From Symsagittifera roscoffensis (taxonomy: Eukaryota > Xenacoelomorpha > Acoela > Convolutidae), in assembly GCF_963678635.1 (NCBI RefSeq), contig NC_087070.1, positions 16,493,840-16,557,839 of the forward strand: a stretch of DNA of 64,000 nucleotides, written 5' to 3'. The notes beneath the pieces were generated by a model. That model was not told the DNA's origin and made no database searches. It worked only from the letters and a program-made list of their open reading frames with translations. The translations under genes and the position numbers were made by a program. Of this stretch, positions 56,226-64,000 are shown in pieces. Numbering within the stretch: the first letter of the stretch is position 1; the number at the start of each line of letters is the position of its first letter.

Positions 56226-56639
56226 AACAAGGCTGCTCGTATCACTGCGAAGCCTTGAGTGTTGCTAGTCCCTTAAAGATATAAGCAGTAGTGTTCGCTA
56301 TTAAAAAATAATGACGATTTCAAAAAAGAGAAAGTTAAAAAAAAACTTTTGAGATTTTTTTAAATAACCATTCCCCACACGCTATGTAAGGAACAAGATG
56401 ATATCTTTTGCGTGTAGCAAAGCAGTAAATAAACTTGACTTAATAGCATGCGAAAAATGGTGACTTTGCGAAAAATGATCACAAGCAAAATATCGTTTTA
56501 AATTTGAGTCCAGAACAACAATACCTTTTGAATGATGTTAATTTCGTCAAAAATAGCTAGTTGAAAAATCAAAACTTGTCTGGAGAGAAAAATCATCCCG
56601 AGCACAAATATTTTGTCACTTTCTTTGAAAGTCGGAACA
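56226..56639 (+). mobile_element. Family H element
   Basis: Starts aacaaggctgctcgtatcac, includes attccccacacgctatgtaa and ataccttttgaatgat, and ends gaaagtcggaacaa. Confidence 0.6.
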
Positions 56640-56859
56640 ATAAACGTTTAAGAAGTAAATTATTTTGATAAGCAATCTAAAAAAACCTCACTTCATTATA
56701 CAATTAACTGATTACGCTAAACAACATTTACTCTGAAAGATAAATGAGGAAACACCTGGAGCCATATGAGAAAAATTATAATTATCCTTGTCAAAAAAAA
56801 TAAACAGTTTGTTGCAAAGGTGTTTTCAAAGTTGTTTTGACTATTTTCGAAGAAGATGA

Positions 56860-57157
56860 TGAAATATTTGCCTCGGGTGATTTTTCAGCGGATAGCGGAT
56901 TTATTTAAAGTTTTCTACAAATCGATACAAGTTGGATTGAGGCATGCTCTTTGGTATATTTATTATTCGTATTTGTAAAAAAAAATCATTTTGTGGTTCC
57001 CATTGCGTATGGGAAGATTTTCAAAAAAAACTCAAAAAAGTTTGGGTCTTTTTTCTTTGTCTTTGAAATTTTCATCAATTACTTTACTTTAAGCTATCCC
57101 ATAGAAAAAATACAGTCAGAACATTCAGGGCTTCGCGTTGATACGAGCTGTCTTGTT
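56860..57157 (-). mobile_element. Family H element, reversed
   Basis: Ends on + with cattcagggcttcgcgttg and atacgagctgtcttgtt, the reverse complement of the hairpin end. Upstream it has gcctcgggtgatttttcagc. Confidence 0.55.
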
Positions 57158-57159
57158 CA

Positions 57160-57560
57160 AGCATGTTTTCAATTTTTCCGGCCATCGAAAAATAAATGCT
57201 GCTCAGAGAAACGGTTTTCATCAAAAAAGATTGTGCTTGTGAATCTCAATTGAGTCTTAACTAAGAAACGTTCCAATTGCATACAGTTGATTATTAAAAT
57301 AATTTGGCAAAAAATCTTTGTGTGCTTTACAACTCTAATTAATTATGGTTTCAGGTTTTTTCTGTCCTGCTATTCAAAAAATAAATTCAGTTTTGCAGGG
57401 ATTGAAAAATAATTGCTGCTCAGAGAAATGGCTTTCATCGAGATTTGTCCTCCTGAAAGTTAAATGGTTTTTAATTAACAAAACGATTTTAATGTCTCCA
57501 TTTTTGTGAAAACAATTTGACAAAAAAATGTGTGGCTGATAGGTTTAATTATCAACAATT
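57160..57560 (+). repeat. Two diverged ~220-bp direct repeats
   Basis: 57165-57300 and 57385-57520 share tgctgctcagagaaa.gg.ttt, aattgagtctt/attaac-like blocks and a following aaacaatttgacaaaaaa. They are older than the other duplications. Confidence 0.5.
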
Positions 57561-57631
57561 TTTAGTGAGCGGTATTTCTTAAATAACATTTAGCTGATGA
57601 AATTGATTGAAACCTATTTTCTTGATTTCTT

Positions 57632-57632
57632 T

Positions 57633-57658
<26 letters not shown>
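57632..57658 (+). repeat. (TC)n microsatellite
   Basis: Thirteen or so TC dinucleotides. Confidence 0.9.
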
Positions 57659-57664
<6 letters not shown>

Positions 57665-57784
57665 TTATTTTTTTGTTGTTGAAAAAGAAGAAGGGCTCTG
57701 AGCAAAGCTCCAAGATCTTGTTTTTAAAAGTTCAGTTAATGAATTGAAAGACAACGGATGTCTTTTCACTTATGCCTATAAACA

Positions 57785-58985
57785 CTTCTGATTGTTGATT
57801 GCGTGTACGGTGTATTTCGTTTTCTATATTAGTGTTTCTTTCTTAGAGCTGCTTTCCTCGCGTGCGCCTCATTTGGAATTTTTCCTAAAATTTCCATTTT
57901 GTATAGCATATCAAAAAAATGAAAAGTATTCAAACAAACAGCTCGGGATTTTTTTGGAAAAAAATCCGTATACTTATTAATCGAGATTATATAAAGGTAA
58001 CAAACTCGGATGACTGAAAAAACCTTCAAAAAAGCAAAAACTCTAGTAATTAGATTGGACAATTAATATAATAAAGTAGTTTCCAATTTCTTACATTATG
58101 TACACCAATTGGCAAGGCGGACAAAGGGCAGTAAGCTTGTAGAAGACGCCTCAAGAGCAAAACTAAATTAGCAAATTTCTGTGTAGCGCTAGGGCTTACC
58201 GAGAATCGTTTTCAGTGGGGTAGTAATTAAATCTAACTTCTTTTAGTTTTCACCAGAAAAACTCGCACATAATAATGGCGTCTAATTGGTACAATTCTAG
58301 AAATTTATGAATTAATTTTGTCGATTCTTTTTCGTTCAATTGTAAAGCTTCCATTATGAAACTTTCATCATTACTAGAATTTAAAAAAACTCTATTTTTG
58401 GAAGCATTGCTCTTAACTTAGATAAGGTCCCTTTTTCTATCATTCGCAAACGTTTGTTCGGGTTTTCTGTCTGAAACATTGATCTATTTCTGCATTCAAT
58501 TTTACGCTACTGACGTTGGATCAGGGATGATTGTTTTAATTACTTTCGTCAGTTTTAGTTAAATCGTGAAACTTAAGTCGTTGTTTGAGTAGAGCTTGGG
58601 AACGTATTAATCTTCTCGAACTATCTATTCTTTTTAGGTTTATCAACAACGCGCAAAAAGCAATTTTGCGAATTTTCTATTTTTTTCAAACCGTTTTTAT
58701 TTCCCTATCCGTATAGTTCAATTTGGTTTTGCATTACTGCTTCCACGTATGCTTTAAAATCTCTTACTTAGTTTTTGTTTGAAAAACATTCTGTAAGGAT
58801 AAACTTTGGCCGTGAGCATTGATAATTTTATATTAGGTTGAAAACTATGTTGCTTGTAACTCAGCTTCTAGTCGAAAACTACACCAATGATTTTCAATTC
58901 TTCATTGTTTTCTTGCTAATGACCTTCTAGGTGGATTCAAGAAAATGGGTGTTTGCTACCAAAAAAAGACTTTGCCTTTTACACT
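57785..58985 (+). repeat. Old tandem duplication, unit 1 (1.2 kb)
   Basis: It starts near attgcgtgtacggtgtattt and ends before the same words at 58992. It is related to 58986-59600 by scattered substitutions (a few per cent by eye) and holds about 580 bp (58110-58690) that unit 2 lacks. No coding sequence is supported. Confidence 0.85.
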
Positions 58986-59600
58986 ACTGATTGTCGATTG
59001 CGTGTACGGCGTATTTAATTTTCTATATTAGTGTTTCTTTCTTGGAGCTGTTTTCCTCGCGTGCGCCTCATTTGGGATTTTTCCTAAAATTTACATTTTA
59101 TATAGCATATGAAAAAAATGAAAAGTATTCAAACAAACTGCTCGGGATTTTGTTGTGAAAAAAATCCGTATACGTATTAATCGAGATTATATAAAGGTAA
59201 CAAACTCGGATGGCTGAAAAAACCTTCAAAAAAGCAAAAACTCTAGTAATTAGATTAGACAATAAATATAATAAAATAGTTTCCAGTTTCTTACATAATG
59301 TACACCATTATATTTCCCTATCCGTATAGTTCAATTTGATTTTGCATTAATGTTTCCACGTATGCTTTAAAATCTCTTATTAAATTTTTTTTTTGAAAAA
59401 CATTCTGTAGTGATAAACTTTAGCCGTGAGCATTGGTAATTTTATATTAGGTTGAAAACTATGTTGCTTGTAACTCAGCTTCTACTCTAAAACTACACCA
59501 ATGATTTTCAATTCTTCACTGTTTTCTTGCTAATGACCTTCTAGGTGGATTCAAAAAAATGGGTGTTTGCTACCAAAAAAAAAGAACTTTGCCTTTTAAA
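58986..59600 (+). repeat. Old tandem duplication, unit 2 (0.6 kb)
   Basis: Matches 57785-58110 and then 58690-58985 directly, joined at tacaccattatatttcccta. Confidence 0.85.
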
Positions 59601-59699
59601 AAACTATGTTTGAGCCTAATTTTTTAAAATCATTTCTGTTTATTTTTCTGCAAACCTTGATTAATTTATATAAAAATTTTCGGTAACAGACTTAAAAAC

Positions 59700-59820
59700 A
59701 CTAATTTTGGCTGTATATATAAAGTGACAGGACCGCTTGAACCCACATTAGTCTGTTCATTGACAAAAAACTGAAAAGCAAGAGCCCCAAAAACGATCCC
59801 TTTGGAACTCCACCAATGAG
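59700..59820 (-). pseudogene. LINE reverse-transcriptase fragment (motif B)
   Basis: Reading on minus, GGVPKGSFLGLLLFSFL matches the SGVPQGSILGPLLFLLY block of non-LTR reverse transcriptases. A stop lies five codons before it, and the catalytic YADD block is not visible after it. Confidence 0.6.
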
Positions 59821-60284
59821 TTGTTAATTTGCTTCAGTAATTTAAGGTAGGTAGTCACAGAGATCGCAACAAACTTTTACCATTTGAAACTGATTTATGC
59901 TGTTCACTATTTTGATTCAGGTGTTTAATTTTCTTTTCAAGTTTGCTATATACTGTTAGAAATTATATTTGTTGTTAACTTGTACTTTTTCAATTTTTTT
60001 TTGGAAAAAAAAACCAACTCTCAGCTAAATTATACTAAGGTCTGGCGTCCAATTTAGTATAACTTAAAATGCGCATTCAAAATTTGTGAAAAAAGTCGGG
60101 TTTATCTAAGTTTTTGACTCGGTTGCTTCTGGCGTTGGATTCTCTGTCGACGAATTTTAATTTTTAAAGTATTGCAAGACTTCTGGCCACTATTAATGTT
60201 TTCATTCATATCATGTTTTCTGCCGATTCACAACTAATGCTTGATCACCATATGCCGTGTTAAAAAACTGTTTTCTGAACAAAA

Positions 60285-60539
60285 TTATAATTCTCTGCAA
60301 TGACATTTATATCTGATCTGTAGAAAACAGTTATTTTTAGAAACTATTTTGGAGTTTTTGTTCTTATTTGTAAAATTTAATGTTTTTGTGAATTCTGACC
60401 CCATTTCATAGCTCAAGTTGTTTTTTATGTAGAATGTTACATCTCCTGCTCTCATTTTGCGGTTACTCGTTTTAAAATCATTTTGACCATTCAGACTGTA
60501 TAACTTCTCTTTATTACGTTCATTGCACCAAGTCACCAA
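60285..60539 (-). pseudogene. LINE endonuclease fragment
   Basis: On minus the fragment reads LYSLNGQNDFKTSNRK and then RAGDVTFYIKNNLSYE, matching the N-R-x-x-R-x-G-G-V-x-x-Y-x-K-N block of LINE endonucleases. The frame is open for 84 codons but lacks the catalytic SDH region. Confidence 0.65.
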
Positions 60540-61029
60540 GGCAAAACAAAAAAAAACTTATTTTCTTTCATGAACAAAATATTCCAGTTTGCACAAGCTA
60601 CTATTAGTTGATTTGATATTTTGCAAAAACATTCGTAAACAATCGGCATACTTTGGTTTAGTTTGACAAAAATGATGCATCATGCAAGTTCTGACTGACA
60701 AACAAAGACCAAATAATTGACTTCTTTTCTTGAAATTTTTTCAGGGAAATGCTTAGTTAGTTGTTCAAACACAAACTATCATACTTTCATGTTATGATTA
60801 TCAGCATTTCAGTTTCCATTTTTAGCTTTTAATGGCACAAGGAAATTGTAATAGTTGGTCGCGAAAATTGCAAAACCTTAACTATTTGAAAATGACTCAA
60901 ACTGTTCACTATTTTGAATCAGGACTAGTTCAGTTTCAGACAATTGCGGAATTTGCAGCAAACCTTTCCTCCAAAACTGTTTTGGTTCGAATTTCTTTTT
61001 TTTCTACAAAATCTTATATCAAATCTTCT

Positions 61030-61331
61030 GTTGATTTTAGCTCTATAACCAAATTGAATTATTATTGATGATGTTATTATGTTTTCTCTTGACAAATTTT
61101 CCTACTCTGATACAAATAAAAACTTGAGTAATTTTGATACATTTTTTATTAAGAGCACCTACAGATCACCTTTTTTATTATTGAAAACCTGAAAAGTTGT
61201 TCACAAAAGGTTGTTAAAAAAATAGGTGATCTGTAGAAATCGTTATCACTTATAACTTTTTGCCAGTTTCTATTCTCATTGATAAAACAAAAACTATATA
61301 AACCTTCATTCGTATGTTCATTGCACGACAT
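61030..61331 (-). pseudogene. LINE fragments, second block
   Basis: On minus, 61331-61149 reads CNEHTNEGLYSF with further similarity to the 60.4 kb fragment. Near 61045-61056 QFGYRAK matches the QFGFR block at the start of LINE reverse transcriptases. A 20-bp inverted repeat (ctacagatcacctttttt and complement) lies at 61159-61238. Confidence 0.45.
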
Positions 61332-61881
61332 TTTTGATGAAGCAAATGATAAGTTTTTCTCTGCGCCTAATAAGTATATTTCCAGAAGCCAAGAATTAGT
61401 ATGCAGTGATTTGATATTTTGTTAAATCGATTTGTTTTGGTTTAGTTTGAGAAAAATGATTTATCGGCAATCTCTGACTGTCAAAAAACGAGACTAGTAA
61501 AATGGTATTTCATTTCCTCAAAAAATCTCACATCAGTTTTTTCTTCTAGATTTTTTAAAAATTCTTTATTTTTTTTTCATGTTAAGATTATCAGAGTTTC
61601 AGTTTGCATTTTTTAATGCCATCACGTCATTTGTGGTAGATGGTCGCGGAACTTTCAACATTTATTAATGTTTGGAAAATAATTTTTTCTACTTAAAAAT
61701 TTGAATCAGAACTGGCTCAGTTTTCGACAACCGCGCAAGCCGCAGCAAGTCATTCCTCTTAAATTTGTTGTGATTTAAATTTCTTGTTCTTTCTAAGAGT
61801 AGTTCCTCCATTTTTTTTTGTGAAATTTTTTGAAATATCTACAAAAGCGCATGCTACAATCTTGTTATTCGTGAATCAATT

Positions 61882-62073
61882 TCACACGTTTTCTACCACA
61901 TCTTTTTTCGCATCTGCTGATTTTTTGTAGCCAAATTGATGCGGTGTTATTTTATTTTCTCTTGGAAAATTTGTTATAATGATAGAAATTATTTCTCGAA
62001 GCAAATGAAAATGGCATTCAGTTTCCAAAATCAGCTTTAACTCCAACTTCATGTCTTTAGACAACTTTGGCAA
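61882..62073 (-). pseudogene. LINE reverse-transcriptase N-terminal fragment
   Basis: On minus TPHQFGYKKSADAKKDVV matches the L-S-x-x-Q-F-G-F-R-x-x-x-S-T block. It lies about 1.28 kb after the endonuclease-like fragment at 63.2 kb, the spacing expected within one LINE frame. Confidence 0.5.
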
Positions 62074-62099
62074 TTTTTAGTGCTTCAAGAAAATTATTA

Positions 62100-63035
62100 T
62101 TCGAAAAACAACAATTGTATAAAACTGTTAAACTTTTGCATGCTGAATTTTAAGTTTTCAAAATAAAATTACTTAATTTTTTTTCCTGCTAAATTTCTGA
62201 TTTAGTTGAACTCTTCTTGACTGCCAGTTGGTTTGAGTACAAAAACTTCGTGTGTGGTTTCGATAGATTTATTAATAAAAGCAGCTTTCATTTGTTGAGA
62301 TAGACATAATTTCTCAAAAAATCATTCAATGATCCCAGTTTCAACTCAACAAAGGTGAGTCAAGTTGATCAGTCTTCATCTTCGGATAGTTGTATAACTA
62401 ATCTGATTTGTTTTATGGCTTAGTCTTCTTTCATAGTGCTGTCAATTTTTTCACTACTGTCAATTTCTTTTCAAAATTTTGCGTAAATTGTCATGCAGCA
62501 ACTGTTTTTAATAGGAAGATACTTTTGCACAAGTACTCCATAGTTTTGGTTGCTATGTTTTTTGCAGTAGTATTCGCTCAATCCTTCTGAAAATAAATTG
62601 TTCGGTCTTCTTTTCTGGTAACTTTAATATCTAGCGCTGCGTTCATCAGTTTTTGCGGGCAAGTTATCCAAAAATTCATCAAAAAGTGTTCTCATTTTTT
62701 TCAGATAAACTCATTCGATTACTTTAAATAATTTTTTTTTGGAAATTAAAATCAACTTTTGAGATCTATTCCATGGTGGTCTGTCAACTCCATCACTACA
62801 TTTGAATTACTCTTTCATAAACTGTGAAAACTTGTCAATCTAAGTTTTTCTATCGCTGATTCTTGTGGTAGATTTTTCGTTAAGCGACTCAAGACTCTTC
62901 AATTAGGTAGCAATGAAAAACTTCCTGCAATTATTGGTGTTTTATTCAAATCAATTATCTATGTCACTACATAAAAGACCCTACAATGCAAATGGCCGTT
63001 CCAAAAAAATCTGTTCTTTAAAAATATTTCATGAT
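62100..63035. other. Noncoding between LINE fragments
   Basis: Probably decayed LINE sequence by position, but I see no motif. Confidence 0.3.
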
Positions 63036-63037
63036 TC

Positions 63038-63298
63038 TCAATGACAATATAAATATAGGCGGTCTGTAAAAAAAGTTATGATTATTAGCTCTTTGACAAT
63101 TAGCATTGTTAAATTTTGTAGATGAGTTTTTGTTAGATTCTTCACTATTTCAAAGGTCAAGTATTCTTTTTTGTACAATGCTATAACTCCTACTCTCTTG
63201 CTGCGATTACATTTTAATAAAACTTTTCCACCATTCAGACTACAACAATTCTGATTCGTGTCTTCCTTGCCCAAAATTTGTAAATTTGTAAAAACCAA
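63038..63298 (-). pseudogene. LINE endonuclease fragment, diverged
   Basis: On minus, SLNG and then NRSKRVGVIALYKKEYLTFE align with the fragment at 60285-60539 (SLNG, NRKMRAGDVTFYIKNNLSYE). Confidence 0.55.
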
Positions 63299-63639
63299 TT
63301 TGTAAATTTTTTTCCGGCGTTCTTATAAATATAATTTCAGCACGCAAAAGTTAGTATGCAGTGATCTGATGTTTTGGAAATGAACTTTTTTTTTACATCA
63401 ACCCGCTTGATTCGGTTTAAATTGACAAAAAATTATATTTCAAGCATGTAGCGTCTGTCAAAAATTGACAAATTTTGTTCGTATTGTTTTCCAAAAACTT
63501 TTTCATAAAACTGCTTACTTTTTTTAACTTTACTAATTTTTGAAATCTTCTTTTTTATACGCTAAGGTTATTTGCATTCCATTTTACATTTTAAAATCAT
63601 CACGTAATTTGTGATTAGGGGTCGCAAATGTCGCAAAAT

Positions 63640-63915
63640 TTCTTTACTTTTTGGCAACGAATTTTGCTGTTTACTATTCTGAATCAGACCTAGTTTAGCT
63701 TTAAACAGTCTCGGAAGTAGCAAAAAATCAACCCTCTGAAAATTGCTGCGGTTCAAACTTCAAGAAATATAACATCAAATGCTTTTGACTGACCTACAAG
63801 TGGATATTTCTCTTTAATTGTACATATAAATTTTTAACATTTCAAGTCTAACCCTAATATCTAATATCGCATCTACGATTGACTTCTTACTTCAACAGCC
63901 CAATTGATGCGTTAT
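63640..63915 (-). pseudogene. LINE fragment, third block
   Basis: The + strand words gaatcagacctagttt and gtcgcaaatgtcgcaaaa parallel those at 60880-60930 and 61690-61720. On minus, ITHQLGC near 63896-63914 parallels TPHQFGY. The block runs to the window edge. Confidence 0.4.
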
Positions 63916-64000
63916 TATATTTTTTGTGACAGTTTTTTTTCCGATACACAATTTTATCTTGGAATTTTGCGTATAACAGGTCGCAAGGAAACCAGTCTGT

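Noticed and set aside
1-64000. CRISPR array, bacterial operon or prophage
   Set aside because: Spliceosomal introns, metazoan gene families and eukaryotic repeats throughout; tandem repeats lack unique spacers.

Overview
The window looks like nuclear DNA from an AT-rich, non-vertebrate metazoan. The evidence is GT-AG introns, long AT-rich noncoding stretches, animal-type genes (a Rab34/36-type GTPase, WDR76, a deoxyribonucleotidase, CHAF1B and one exon of a family-A-like GPCR), and a dense load of short transposable elements. I cannot name the phylum. Several start codons sit 5-11 nt after a pyrimidine-rich AG, which would fit an animal with spliced-leader trans-splicing, but that is inference. 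Positions 42357-42556 are a 200-N assembly gap.

Layout. 1-6 kb: a probable hAT-type MITE, a two-exon Rab34/36-like gene and an intronless WDR76 gene, all on +. 7-13 kb: an eroded copy, a truncated tandem copy and one intact copy of a 497-residue protein with an F-box-like N terminus, with ATAC-type microsatellites and a foldback element between them. 13-18 kb: mostly noncoding, with a decayed minus-strand retrotransposon gag. 18.2-28.4 kb: a four-exon 5'(3')-deoxyribonucleotidase gene whose third exon lies in an almost perfect 2.0 kb tandem duplication; its introns hold decayed LINE sequence, microsatellites and a 17-bp minisatellite. 29.5-40.1 kb: CHAF1B (the p60 subunit of CAF-1), whose last two exons are repeated in a near-identical 4.18 kb tandem duplication. 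41.3 kb: the last exon of an unidentified minus-strand gene. 42.5-57.2 kb: almost gene-free and packed with about ten copies of a roughly 0.5 kb element with a terminal hairpin, three copies of a second palindromic element, foldbacks and satellites; the only gene piece is a minus-strand GPCR first exon at 50.3-50.5 kb. 57.8-59.6 kb: an older tandem duplication. 59.7-64 kb: decayed minus-strand LINE fragments (endonuclease and reverse-transcriptase motifs).

The genes do not form a pathway. WDR76 and CHAF1B are both chromatin/DNA-damage WD40 proteins and the deoxyribonucleotidase balances dNTP pools, but nothing here shows co-regulation. The most striking property is repeated local duplication: three tandem duplications (1.04, 2.0 and 4.18 kb) with almost no divergence, each cutting through a gene. 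They are either very recent events or unresolved haplotype/assembly duplications. Exon limits were read by eye from splice consensus, reading phase and family similarity; no search was run.
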